A stretch of DNA of 64,000 bases from Conexibacter sp. SYSU D00693 (GTDB lineage: Bacteria; Actinomycetota; Thermoleophilia; Solirubrobacterales; Solirubrobacteraceae): positions 372,001 through 436,000 of the forward strand of contig NZ_CP070950.1 of the NCBI RefSeq assembly GCF_017084525.1, written 5' to 3'. Positions 1 to 9,640 of the stretch are shown piece after piece. The notes under the pieces are model-generated. The model did not search any database and was not told the DNA's origin. It worked only from the letters and a program-made list of their open reading frames with translations. The position numbers and the translations under genes were made by a program. Positions within the stretch are counted from its first letter, which is position 1. Every line of letters begins with the position of its first letter.

Positions 1-505
1 CGTAGACCAGCGCGACCAGCGCGCTGTCGCGCTCGTCGGGCTCCTGCCCGTCGACCAGGACCCGGCGCAGGCGCTCGCGCACCGCGCGCTCGGGCTCCGG
101 ATCGCGCGTCGGGTAGCGCGTGCGGCTGAAGATCCCCAGCAGCTTCGACTGGTCCTCCTCGAGCACCCCGTGCGCGACGAGGTCCGCCGCGGCACGCGCC
201 CGCAGCGGCTTGAGCTCCTTGGGCAGCTTGGCGACCCAGTGCTTCGCGCCCTTCGGGTCGTCCTGTGCGCGCAGGAGCGCCAGCGTGTCGGCCAGCACGC
301 CCTCCGGCGCGCTCGCGTCGTCGAGGACCTGCAACGACTTGTCCTCGTAGCGGACGAGGTCCCGGATCGCGAGCTCCATCAGGATCGCGCCGGCGGTCGC
401 CTGGTCGGCGGTGCTGTACGTCGTGGAGTCCGAGCCCTTCTCGTCGTCGAGCACGAGCAGCAGCAGCTCCTCGTGGAGGCCCAGCCGGTCGGTCGCCATC
501 GCCAT
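1..505 (-). CDS. GPP34 (GOLPH3-like) family phosphoprotein, 3' end outside window
   Basis: Reading the minus strand from the ATG at 505 gives an open frame to the window edge (168 codons). It begins MAMATDRLGLHEELLLLVLDDEKG; the LLLLVLDDEKG stretch, followed by an A-x-LMELAIRDLV helix and an LV-x-HGVLEE segment, matches the GPP34/GOLPH3 fold, which in eukaryotes binds phosphatidylinositol-4-phosphate. Bacterial members are common in actinobacteria and have no settled role. The C-terminus is missing because the window ends. The start is supported by TAGGAC six bases upstream, the leaderless-promoter pattern seen across the window. The gene is divergent from the formimidoyltransferase gene. Family call is confident; cellular role unknown. 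Confidence 0.8.
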   Translation of the reverse strand, partial: MAMATDRLGLHEELLLLVLDDEKGSDSTTYSTADQATAGAILMELAIRDLVRYEDKSLQVLDDASAPEGVLADTLALLRAQDDPKGAKHWVAKLPKELKPLRARAAADLVAHGVLEEDQSKLLGIFSRTRYPTRDPEPERAVRERLRRVLVDGQEPDERDSALVALVY

Positions 506-527
506 GCTCGAGTCCTACCCCACAGAT

Positions 528-548
528 GACCGGTGCCTGGCACCCGTC
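528..548. repeat. GTGCCTGGCAC palindromic repeat
   Basis: Imperfect 21-bp dyad centred on GGTGCC-T-GGCACC with GAC/GTC at its outer ends, in the intergenic space between the divergent GPP34 and formimidoyltransferase genes. The same core recurs at 8049-8102, 26345-26398 and 29043-29057. It supplies a spurious in-frame GTG start upstream of the formimidoyltransferase gene. Confidence 0.75.
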
Positions 549-580
549 ACCCGAACGGATGGCGTGGCAGGGTGGGCGGC

Positions 581-1450
581 GTGGTGCTCCTGGCCGTCCC
601 CAACGTCTCCGAGGGCCGCGACCGCCAGGTCGTCGATGCGATCGGCCAGGCCTACGTGCGCGCCACGCGGGCGACCCTGCTGGACACCCACACCGACCCC
701 GACCACCACCGGTCGGTCCACACGCTGGCCGGCGCGCCGGGCGACCTGGCCGAGGCGCTGGCGCGGGGCGCACAGGAGGCGCTCGCCCGGATCGACCTGC
801 ACGACGACCGCGGCATCCACCCGCACGTCGGCGCGCTCGACGTCGCGCCGGTGGTGCACCTCGACGCCCAGCGACGCGGCGCCGCGTGCGCGGAGGCGCT
901 CGTCGCCGCGGAGCTCATCGGGCAGCTCGGCGTCCCGGTCCTCCTCTACGGCCAGCTCGCGCAGGGCCGCAGCCGCGCGGAGCTCCGCCGCGGCGGCATC
1001 ACCCAGCTCGCGCAGCGCCTGCGCTCCGGCGAGCTGCACGCCGACTTCGGCCCGCAGCGCCCGCACCCGACCGCCGGCGCCACGCTCGTGGGCGCCCGTC
1101 CGCCGCTCGTCGCGTTCAACGCCGAGCTCGCGCCGCCCGCCACGGAGCAGGACGCCAAGCGCATCGCGGCGGCCATCCGCGAGGGTGGCCCCGACGGCCT
1201 GCCCGGACTGCGCGCCATCGGCCTGCGGCTCGCCGGCAAGGGCGGCGTCGCGCAGGTGTCCATGAACGTCGAGGACCACGAGGCGCTGGCGCTGGCCGAG
1301 GTCGTCGCCGCGATCGGCCGCCACGCGCGCGTCGCGCGCTGCGAGCAGGTCGGCCTCGCGCCCGCGCGCGCGTACGACGGGTTCCCGGACGACCTCGAGG
1401 TCGACGGGCGGCGCACGGTCGAGGAGGCCCTCGCCGTCCTAGACTCCTAG
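581..1450 (+). CDS. ftcD: Glutamate formimidoyltransferase
   Basis: Predicted to transfer the formimino group of N-formimido-L-glutamate to tetrahydrofolate (EC 2.1.2.5) in the cytosol, linking histidine breakdown to one-carbon metabolism. The protein (289 aa) opens with VVLLAVPNVSEGRD, equivalent to the family N-terminus VPNFSEGR, and keeps D-H-H-R-S-V-H-T (about residues 45-52) and the GIHPHVGALDVAP segment. Its length matches monofunctional formiminotransferases, so there is no cyclodeaminase domain. GTG 581 is preferred because the frame upstream (from GTG 533) only reads through the palindromic repeat; GTG 572 and 584 are alternatives. A small membrane-protein gene follows 6 bp downstream. 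Confidence 0.87.
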   Translation: MVLLAVPNVSEGRDRQVVDAIGQAYVRATRATLLDTHTDPDHHRSVHTLAGAPGDLAEALARGAQEALARIDLHDDRGIHPHVGALDVAPVVHLDAQRRGAACAEALVAAELIGQLGVPVLLYGQLAQGRSRAELRRGGITQLAQRLRSGELHADFGPQRPHPTAGATLVGARPPLVAFNAELAPPATEQDAKRIAAAIREGGPDGLPGLRAIGLRLAGKGGVAQVSMNVEDHEALALAEVVAAIGRHARVARCEQVGLAPARAYDGFPDDLEVDGRRTVEEALAVLDS

Positions 1451-1456
1451 GCAGCG

Positions 1457-1825
1457 ATGGCCCAGACGAAGCGCAAGCGCCGGACGAAGCACCGCGGCAA
1501 CGCCGCGGGGATGGTCGAGGTGCGCGGCCGCACCGGCCGCCCGATCACCGACGCCGAGCGCCGCGCCTCGCAGGGCCGCAAGCCCGCTCGCGCGACGGGC
1601 ATGGCGAAGTACGACAAGCCCCCGACGTGGCGCAGCGCCGCCAACCGCGGCGCGATCGCCGCGCTCATCTTCGGCCTGGTCACCATCCTCGTGCTCAAGC
1701 AGCCGGTGTCGGCGGGCATCGCCCTCGCCGGCTTCATGCTCGCGATCTACATCCCGATGACGTTCCTCACCGACACGTTCCTCTACAAGCGCCGCCTCAA
1801 GCAGAAGGCGGCCGGGAGGGCCTGA
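1457..1825 (+). CDS. Conserved small membrane protein, two TM helices
   Basis: Protein of 122 aa with a very basic N-terminus (KRKRRTKHRGNAAG) and two predicted membrane helices at about residues 72-90 and 92-110, then a basic tail. The N-terminal half carries a GRTGRP motif and looks like a cytosolic nucleic-acid or lipid-headgroup binding arm; that is inference. Its TGA stop overlaps the ATG of the metallo-hydrolase gene by one base, so the two are probably co-translated ahead of hisS-aspS. Function unknown; it resembles conserved hypothetical membrane proteins of Thermoleophilia as I recall them. Confidence 0.75.
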   Translation: MAQTKRKRRTKHRGNAAGMVEVRGRTGRPITDAERRASQGRKPARATGMAKYDKPPTWRSAANRGAIAALIFGLVTILVLKQPVSAGIALAGFMLAIYIPMTFLTDTFLYKRRLKQKAAGRA

Positions 1826-2463
1826 TGGAGGTCCGGATGTTCACCGTCGGGCCGGTGCAGGAGAACTGCTTCCTCATCCGCCACGACGGCGCCGACCGCG
1901 CGGTCATCGTCGACCCGGGGGAGGAGGCCGAGAAGCTCCTCGGCGCGATCGAGGCGCTCGGCGTCCAGCTCGACGCGATCCTGCTCACCCACACGCACTT
2001 CGACCACGTCGGCGCCGTCGCCCCGATCGCGAAGGCCACCGGCGCGCCGGTGTACTGCCCGAAGCTCGAGGTCCAGGTCCTGCAGGACGTGATGGCCTAC
2101 GTGCCGTGGCCGGGCTTCGGCCCCTACGAGTCCTGGGACCCGGAGCACACCGTGGAGGGCGGCGAGACGCTCGAGCTCGCCGGCTTCACCATCGACGTCG
2201 TCTTCACCCCCGGCCACTCGCCCGGCCACGTCACCTACGCGATCGCCGACGAGCAGGCGCTCTTCAGCGGCGACGTGCTCTTCCAGTCCTCCATCGGGCG
2301 CACCGACCTGCCGGGCGGCGACTTCGAGGTGCTCATGCGCTCGATCGCCGACCTCCTGGGCCGCTTCCCGGACGAGACCCAGGTCTTCCCCGGCCACATG
2401 GGCATCACCTCGCTGGGCGCCGAGCGCGCCACGAACCCCTTCCTCCAAGAGCTCACGGGGTGA
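1825..2463 (+). CDS. MBL-fold metallo-hydrolase (glyoxalase II-like)
   Basis: A 212-aa metallo-beta-lactamase-fold hydrolase. The metal-binding motif THTHFDHVGA (HxHxDH) lies at about residues 54-63, with further ligands in TPGHSPGH (about 131-138), the GDVLF aspartate (about 150) and the PGHM histidine (about 195). Compact proteins of this type are usually thiolester hydrolases related to glyoxalase II or YcbL; substrate cannot be read from sequence. It starts on ATG 1825, overlapping the previous stop by 1 bp, and its TGA overlaps the hisS GTG by 3 bp, consistent with an operon. MBL genes beside hisS are familiar in actinobacteria. Confidence 0.88.
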   Translation: MEVRMFTVGPVQENCFLIRHDGADRAVIVDPGEEAEKLLGAIEALGVQLDAILLTHTHFDHVGAVAPIAKATGAPVYCPKLEVQVLQDVMAYVPWPGFGPYESWDPEHTVEGGETLELAGFTIDVVFTPGHSPGHVTYAIADEQALFSGDVLFQSSIGRTDLPGGDFEVLMRSIADLLGRFPDETQVFPGHMGITSLGAERATNPFLQELTG

Positions 2464-3706
2464 GCGCGGCCAAGCTGCAGGCGCCGCGCGGCACGCAGGA
2501 CGTGCTGCCCGAGGACGCCGCGGCGCGCACCGCCGTGGAGCGGGCGGCCCGCGCCGTGCTCGAGCCCGCCGGCTACCGCCGCATCGAGACGCCGACCTTC
2601 GAGCAGACCGAGCTCTTCTCCCGCGGCGTGGGCGCCTCCACGGACATCGTCCAGAAGGAGATGTTCACCTTCCGCGACCAGGGCGACCGCTCCATGACCC
2701 TGCGTCCCGAGGGGACCGCGCCCGTCGTGCGCGCCTACCTCGAGCACGGGATGCACAAGGAGCCCCAGCCCGTGCGGCTCTGGTACCTCTCGAGCTTCTT
2801 CCGCCAGGAGAAGCCGCAGAAGGGGCGCTTCCGCCAGTTCTGGCAGGTCGGGGCCGAGGCGATCGGCGCCGCCGACCCCGCGGTCGACGCCGAGCTCGTC
2901 GTGCTGCTGCGCGAGCTGCTCGAGTCCCTCGAGGTCCGCCAGGTCCAGCTGCGCATCAACTCGCTCGGGACGCCCGAGTCGCGCGCGGTCTACCGCGAGG
3001 AGCTCACCAGGCACCTGCGCGCGCACGGGGACCGGCTCTCCGACGACGTCCGCTCGCGCATCGAGCTCAACCCGCTGCGCGCGTTCGACAGCGACCACGC
3101 GGGCACGCAGGAGGTCATGGCCTCCGCGCCGCTGCTGCAGGACTTCGTCTCCGACGAGGACCGCGACCACTTCGCCGAGGTCCGCGCGCTGCTCGACGCC
3201 GCGGGCGTCCCGTACGAGATCGACCCCACGCTCGTGCGCGGCCTGGACTACTACACGCGCACGATCTTCGAGTTCACCTCCGGCGAGCTCGGCGCCCAGA
3301 GCGCCGTCGGCGGTGGCGGGCGCTACGACGGCCTCGTCGAGCAGCTCGGCGGCCCGGCGACCCCGGGCTGCGGCTGGGCCGCCGGCATCGAGCGGATGCT
3401 CCTGGCCGCGGGCGCGCGGCCGGAGCCCGAGCCGGTCGTCGACCTCTTCGTCGCCTGGGAGCCGGAGGCCCGCCGGACCGCGTTCGAGGTGCTCACGGAG
3501 GCGCGTCGCGCCGGTCTCGGCGCGCAGATGGACCTCGCCGGGCGGTCGCGCAAGGGCCAGGTCAAGCAGGCCGCGCGCCTGGGCGCGCGCTACGTCGCCT
3601 TCGTCGGCGCGGACGGCTGCGCGCTGCAGGACACCGAGGCGGGCGAGCAGGAGGACGTCGACCCGGCTGCGGTCGTCGCACGGGTCATCAACGGGAGGCA
3701 CTTGGC

Positions 3707-3710
<4 letters not shown>
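2460..3710 (+). CDS. hisS: Histidyl-tRNA synthetase
   Basis: Class II aminoacyl-tRNA synthetase charging tRNA-His, 416 aa, close to the usual bacterial length. Visible signatures: N-terminal APRGTQDVLP, motif 1 region LRPEGTAPVVRAY (about 81-93), motif 2 SSFFRQEKPQKGRFRQF (about 111-127), the histidine-binding LVRGLDYYTRTIFEF (about 256-270), motif 3 GGRYDGLVEQLGG, and a C-terminal anticodon-binding domain (about 325-416). Start is GTG 2460 inside the GTGA overlap with the metallo-hydrolase; its TGA overlaps the aspS ATG. HisS-AspS adjacency is a widespread conserved arrangement. Confidence 0.97.
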
Positions 3711-5462
<1,752 letters not shown>

Positions 5463-5479
<17 letters not shown>

Positions 5480-6620
5480 GCGACGCCACGTAGACGTTGG
5501 GCCTGCTGCTCTGGGCGCTCGACCCGCCCGGAGCGGACTCGCCCGTGGGGTAGGAGCCGGTGGGCGGCGGCTGCTTGTAGGAGGGGAAGCCGCGTGCCGG
5601 GACCGTCTGCAGCGTCCCGGTCGCCTTCGAGCTGTCCCCGGTGCTTGCGACGCTCGTGGCGGTCAGCGGCGCCTTGCGCGTGACCCGCGTGGTCGTCGTC
5701 GCCGGCGCGGCGGTCGAGCGCGCGTACGTCGTGGCCGGGGTCTGCGACGTGGCCGCTGGGGCCTTCTTGGCCGGCTGCTTCCTGGGCGCCGAGGCCGCCT
5801 TGCGCTCCGGCCGGTCGCGCTCGACCTTCGGCGCGCGCTCGAGGACGGGCGGCGCGACGGTCGCGACCGGCACGGCGCCGCCGAGCCCGACCGTGCTGAT
5901 GCACGCCGCGGCGCAGCCCTTGGCGACGAGGCTGATCTGCGGCTCGCTGCCGGGCAGCAGGACGATGAGGTCGCGCAGGCGCTCGCGCAGGCCGTCGAAG
6001 CGGTGGCCGAGCGCCACGAGCAGGCCGTGGGGCGCGAGGACGAGCACGCGGGGGCGACGGCGGCGCGTGTGCGCCTCGTCACCGAGGCGGTGCACGAGCG
6101 TGCGGCGGCTGCGGGCGACGAGCGACTTGGCGGCGACGACGTCGACGTCGAACGCGTCGGCGATCTCACGCAGGCTGCGGCCCTCGAGGACGCTGAGCGC
6201 GAGCGCGCGGCGCTGGCGCGGCGGCAGCTCGGACCAGGTGGCGACGACGCGGTCGAGCTCGGCGGCGGCCGCGACGGCGGCCTCGGGCTCGGTGCTCGCC
6301 GGGGTGGCGAGGACGCAGCGCGCGTCGTCGAGCGGGACGGCGTCGCGCTCCCGGCGCGCCAGGTCGATGGCGCGGCGCGCGGCGATGGTCCGCAGCCAGG
6401 GCCGGAGGTCGTCCGGGACGCTGCCGCCCCGCAGGGCCCGGTGCGCGGCGAGCAGCGCCTCCTGCACGGCGTCCTCGGCCAGCTCGGGCCGGCCGGTGCG
6501 CTTGGCCACGAAGCGCACGAGGGGCGCGCGGTGGCGGTGGACGATCGCCGCGAACGCCTCGTCGTCACCGGCGCTGGTGCGCTGTGCGAGCAGGCGGTCG
6601 TCTCCCTGGTGTGCAGGCAT
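5463..6620 (-). CDS. Sigma-70 family (ECF-type) factor with C-terminal membrane segment and Thr/Pro-rich tail
   Basis: Protein of 385 aa. Residues about 15-95 contain region 2 (EDAVQEALLAAHRAL and RPWLRTIAARRAIDLARR) and about 120-178 contain region 4 (LPPRQRRALALSVLEGRSLREIAD plus a helix-turn-helix). Unlike an ordinary ECF factor it continues for about 200 residues: a basic linker, a hydrophobic segment at about 231-257 rich in A/V/G that could span the membrane, then a K/P/A/T/S-rich low-complexity tail. This suggests a membrane-tethered sigma factor with an exposed tail, though the hydrophobic stretch is marginal. No anti-sigma gene is adjacent. It is convergent with aspS. Confidence 0.82.
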
Positions 6621-6729
6621 CCGCGAGTGAGAACGCCGCGCAGGGGCGAAGGTGTCGCTCGCGTCGGGCAACGTCATCCGAAAGGCGGATCTGCGACACC
6701 TGGTGCCGGCGGCCGGCGACAGAGAGGGC

Positions 6730-7302
6730 ATGACCACCACCAAGTCCCTCCTCAAGGCCGCCGGCGTCCTCGTCGCCGGCGCCACCCTCGCCCTTCCGGC
6801 CGCCGCGAGCGCCAAGTCCGCGCCCACCGCCCCGCCGCAGCACGTCGTGGGTGAGCCCATCACCGAGGAGAACGTCAACCACGTGTTCTTCGAGGCGCGG
6901 ATCGTCGGTGCCGACGGCGGCGTGGTGAAGACGCTGGCCTGCGACTGGAAGCTGCCGGGCGACGACGACCGCGAGTGCCTGCGCTTCCAGGGCGACCCGC
7001 AGAACGCCGTCGAGGCGATCCGCGACGCCGGCGGCGCCCGCGCCGTCAAGCGCGTGACCTCCCCGGAGATCGGGCTGGACTCGACGACGCGCATCACCCG
7101 CCGCGCCGGCGGCTCCTGGCTGTTCCGCACGACCGGCAGGTCCGGCGACCTCGACCTCAACAACGGCTGGGTCTGCGACGAGGACGGCTACGGCTGCACG
7201 ATGTGGGACGCCAACGGCGAGGACTCCGCCAAGGACGAGGTGAAGGCGGCCGCCGCGAAGATGCAGAAGAAGGCGCGCAAGGCCCGCCGGGCCAAGCGCT
7301 AG
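6730..7302 (+). CDS. Secreted protein of unknown function
   Basis: 190-aa protein with a clear Sec signal peptide (basic start, hydrophobic core LLKAAGVLVAGATLAL, cleavage after AAASA, about residue 27). The mature part has three cysteines (CDW, EC and VCDEDGYGC regions), suggesting a disulphide, and ends in a very basic K/R/A tail (MQKKARKARRAKR). No family recognised. It is transcribed away from the sigma-factor gene across a 109-bp gap, and a strong hairpin follows the stop. ATG 6730 is chosen because the signal peptide begins there. Confidence 0.65.
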   Translation: MTTTKSLLKAAGVLVAGATLALPAAASAKSAPTAPPQHVVGEPITEENVNHVFFEARIVGADGGVVKTLACDWKLPGDDDRECLRFQGDPQNAVEAIRDAGGARAVKRVTSPEIGLDSTTRITRRAGGSWLFRTTGRSGDLDLNNGWVCDEDGYGCTMWDANGEDSAKDEVKAAAAKMQKKARKARRAKR

Positions 7303-7312
7303 CCGGAGCGCT

Positions 7313-7351
7313 CCTCGAGACGCGTCCAGGCGCTCTGGACGCGTCTTGAGG
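7313..7351 (+). terminator. Strong hairpin, probable intrinsic terminator
   Basis: 17-bp arms (7313-7329 and 7335-7351, one G-U pair) around the 5-base loop GCGCT, starting 10 bp after the stop of the secreted-protein gene. There is no T-tract, as is common for actinobacterial terminators. Confidence 0.7.
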
Positions 7352-7380
7352 ATCCCGCGGCGACGGCCGATGGACCACCC

Positions 7381-8040
7381 GTGGACCAGGTCAGCCTGCC
7401 CATCCGCCTCGCCCTCGTGGCCGTGCTCGCCTTCGCCGCGCTGTGGTTCGTCGCCCTGCGCCCGAAGCCCGTCGAGACCGCCGCGACGCCGGCGCCGACC
7501 GCCGCCCCGGCCACGCCGGCCGCGGACGCCAGCGGCGCCCCGGGGGTGGACGGGCTCGCGTCGGCGGTCGACAAGGCCAAGGGCGCGGTGGACACGGCGA
7601 ACACGGCCAGCGCGAAGGTCGAGGCCGCGACCGGCGGCACGGGCAGCGCGACGCCGGCCGCCGTCGCCAAGACGCCGGCCAGCGCCGCCGTGAAGCCCGC
7701 CACGCCGGCGAAGGCCGCGAAGCCGGCCGACCTCTCGGTCCCGCTGCTGCGCAGCCTCGAGGCGGGCAAGACCGTCGTCCTGCTCTTCTCCGGCAAGGGC
7801 GCCGACGACCGCGCGGCCAAGCGGGCCGTCAAGGCCGTCCCGCGCCGCGGCGGCGACGTCGTGGTCAAGGTCGCCTCGATCGACCGCGTCGCGAGCTTCG
7901 GCGCGATCACCCGCGGCGTCCAGGTCACGACCGCCCCGACGACGCTCGTCATCGGCCCCGACGGCAAGGCCCGGCAGATCCTCGGCTTCACCGACGCCGA
8001 CGAGGTCGCCCAGGCCGTCGGCGACACCCTGCGCCGCTAG
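7381..8040 (+). CDS. Membrane-anchored protein with thioredoxin-like domain lacking CxxC
   Basis: 219-aa protein: N-terminal signal anchor (about 7-27, LPIRLALVAVLAFAALWFVAL), an Ala/Pro/Thr/Lys-rich linker (about 30-118), and a C-terminal domain (about 119-219) with a thioredoxin-like pattern: beta strand TVVLLFSGKG, an alpha helix, then the cis-proline-type TTAPTTLVIGPDGKA. The active-site CxxC is absent; the strand is followed by GKGADDR. It is therefore unlikely to be a disulphide oxidoreductase, and a structural or binding role outside the membrane is more plausible. GTG 7381 gives a clean signal anchor. A paired palindromic repeat follows, then the MnmA fusion gene. Confidence 0.68.
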   Translation: MDQVSLPIRLALVAVLAFAALWFVALRPKPVETAATPAPTAAPATPAADASGAPGVDGLASAVDKAKGAVDTANTASAKVEAATGGTGSATPAAVAKTPASAAVKPATPAKAAKPADLSVPLLRSLEAGKTVVLLFSGKGADDRAAKRAVKAVPRRGGDVVVKVASIDRVASFGAITRGVQVTTAPTTLVIGPDGKARQILGFTDADEVAQAVGDTLRR

Positions 8041-8048
8041 CACGGGGC

Positions 8049-8102
8049 GGAAAGTGCCTGGCACTTTCCACCCGGCACCGCGGAAAGTGCCTGGCACTTT
8101 CC
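8049..8102. repeat. Paired GTGCCTGGCAC palindromes (33-bp phase)
   Basis: Two identical 21-bp perfect palindromes (arms GGAAAGTGCC / GGCACTTTCC around a central T) at 8049-8069 and 8082-8102, separated by 12 bp, so the repeat period is 33 bp. They lie between the thioredoxin-like gene and mnmA. The same two-unit layout with the same 33-bp period occurs at 26345-26398. Confidence 0.85.
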
Positions 8103-8107
8103 GCCCC

Positions 8108-8113
8108 TAGACT
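8108..8113 (+). promoter_or_regulatory. Putative -10 hexamer TAGACT for leaderless mnmA transcript
   Basis: TAGACT ends 9 bases before the GTG start of the MnmA fusion gene, the spacing expected if transcription starts at or next to the start codon. No convincing -35 box is seen. Confidence 0.4.
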
Positions 8114-8122
8114 CGGCGGACC

Positions 8123-9577
8123 GTGGACGAGCGGTTCGCCGAGCACCTCGAGCACCCGGTCGCACGCGGCCACCGTCCCGACGGCGGCCACGACGGCCAC
8201 GCCGGCGGCGCGCTGTGCGGCGACCTCGTGCGGGTCTCGGTCGCGGTCGCCGGCGACACCGTCGTCGACGCGGGCTTCGACGCGGAGGGCTGTGGCGCGC
8301 TGACCGCCGCGGCGTCGGCCGCGGTCGACCTCGTCCGCGGCGAGGCGCTGCTCGACGCCGCGCACGTCGGCACCCAGCCCATCGCCGCCGCGCTGGGCGG
8401 CCTGAGCGCCGGGAAGCTCCACGCGGCCGAGCTCGTCGCCGACGCCCTGCACGCCGCGCTCGGCCAGGCCGCGTGGCACGACGCGCAGCTGGCGGCCGAC
8501 CCCGGCCGCACGCTCGTGGCCATGAGCGGTGGGGTGGACTCGACGGTCGCCGCCCTGCTCGCCGGCCCCGGCGCCGCCACGGTCACGCTCGAGCTCTGGC
8601 GCGACCCCGAGAACGACGCCGAGGCCTCGTGCTGCAGCGCCAATGCCGTCCGGGCCGCGCGCGCCGTCGCCCACGGGCTCGGCCTCCCGCACCTCACGCT
8701 CGACCTGCGCGAGCCCTTCCGCGAGGGCGTCGTCGACCCGTGGCTGGCCGGCCACGCCGCCGGCCTCACGCCCAACCCGTGCGTGGGCTGCAACGGCCGC
8801 GTGCGCCTCGACGCGATGGTGCAGCTCGCCGACCGCCTCGGCGCGGCCACCCTCACCACGGGCCACTACGCGCGCACAACGCCCGACGGCCTCGTCCGCC
8901 TCGCCGCCGACCCGGCCAAGGACCAGGCCTACGCGCTCGCCGGCCTCGATCCCGCGACGACCCGGCGCCTGCGCTTCCCGCTGGGCGAGCACACCAAGGA
9001 CCAGGTCCGCGCGCTCGCGCGCGAGCACGGCCTCACGGTGGCCGACAAGGCCGACTCCCAGGACCTCTGCTTCCTCGCCGGCACGGGCCGCGCTCGGTTC
9101 CTCGCCCGCCACGGCGGCCTCGACGACCGTCCCGGCGACGTCGTCGACACGGGCGGGGCGGTGCTCGGCCGCCACCGCGGGGCGCACCTCTACACCGTGG
9201 GACAGCGCCGCGGCCTGGGCCTCGACGGCACCGGCACGCCCCTCTACGTCCTGCACACCGACCCCGCGGCGAACACCGTCACGGTCGGCGACCGGGCGCA
9301 GCTCGCGACCACGCGCATCGCGCTCGACGGGCTGCGCCTGCACCGCCCGGCCGCCGCGGTCGACCGCGCCAAGCTCCGCTACAAGGCCGAGCCCGTCGCC
9401 TGCCGCCTCGAGGACGACGTCCTCGTCCTCGACGCGCCGACGGAGGCCGTCGCGCCCGGCCAGGTCGCGGTGCTGCTGCAGGGTGATGCAGTTGTCGGCC
9501 ACGCGGCGGTCTCCGCCAGCCGCCTGCACCTGGACGGTGTGGGCAGCCCCACCGAGGCGTCCAGCGCCGCGGCCTAG
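8123..9577 (+). CDS. mnmA: IscU/NifU-like domain fused to tRNA-specific 2-thiouridylase MnmA
   Basis: 484-aa two-domain protein. Residues about 8-115 resemble the IscU/NifU scaffold: ALCGD (Cys32, Asp34), AEGCGA (Cys57) and GKLHAAELVADAL, where the usual His-Cys pair is His100-Ala101. Three of four typical cluster ligands plus the Asp are kept and the third Cys is lost. Residues about 128-475 are MnmA: PP-loop SGGVDS (135-140), NPCVGCN with catalytic Cys223, TTGHYAR, KDQAYAL, and DSQDLCF with the second catalytic Cys316. MnmA installs 2-thiouridine at position 34 of Lys/Glu/Gln tRNAs. The fusion could couple a sulphur or Fe-S donor to tRNA thiolation; that is inference. Confidence 0.9.
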   Translation: MDERFAEHLEHPVARGHRPDGGHDGHAGGALCGDLVRVSVAVAGDTVVDAGFDAEGCGALTAAASAAVDLVRGEALLDAAHVGTQPIAAALGGLSAGKLHAAELVADALHAALGQAAWHDAQLAADPGRTLVAMSGGVDSTVAALLAGPGAATVTLELWRDPENDAEASCCSANAVRAARAVAHGLGLPHLTLDLREPFREGVVDPWLAGHAAGLTPNPCVGCNGRVRLDAMVQLADRLGAATLTTGHYARTTPDGLVRLAADPAKDQAYALAGLDPATTRRLRFPLGEHTKDQVRALAREHGLTVADKADSQDLCFLAGTGRARFLARHGGLDDRPGDVVDTGGAVLGRHRGAHLYTVGQRRGLGLDGTGTPLYVLHTDPAANTVTVGDRAQLATTRIALDGLRLHRPAAAVDRAKLRYKAEPVACRLEDDVLVLDAPTEAVAPGQVAVLLQGDAVVGHAAVSASRLHLDGVGSPTEASSAAA

Positions 9578-9640
9578 TGTCCCCGGACGTCAGCCCGGTG
9601 GCCGCCCGCCGCCGGTCATCGTCAAGGGGGAAGTCACAGC

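Noticed and set aside
533-580. Upstream GTG start for glutamate formimidoyltransferase (MPGTRH...)
   Set aside because: These codons are the palindromic repeat read in frame; the family N-terminus begins at about 581.
8049-8102. CRISPR-like repeats
   Set aside because: Only two units, palindromic with a 12-bp gap and no spacers of uniform 30-40 bp; no cas genes.
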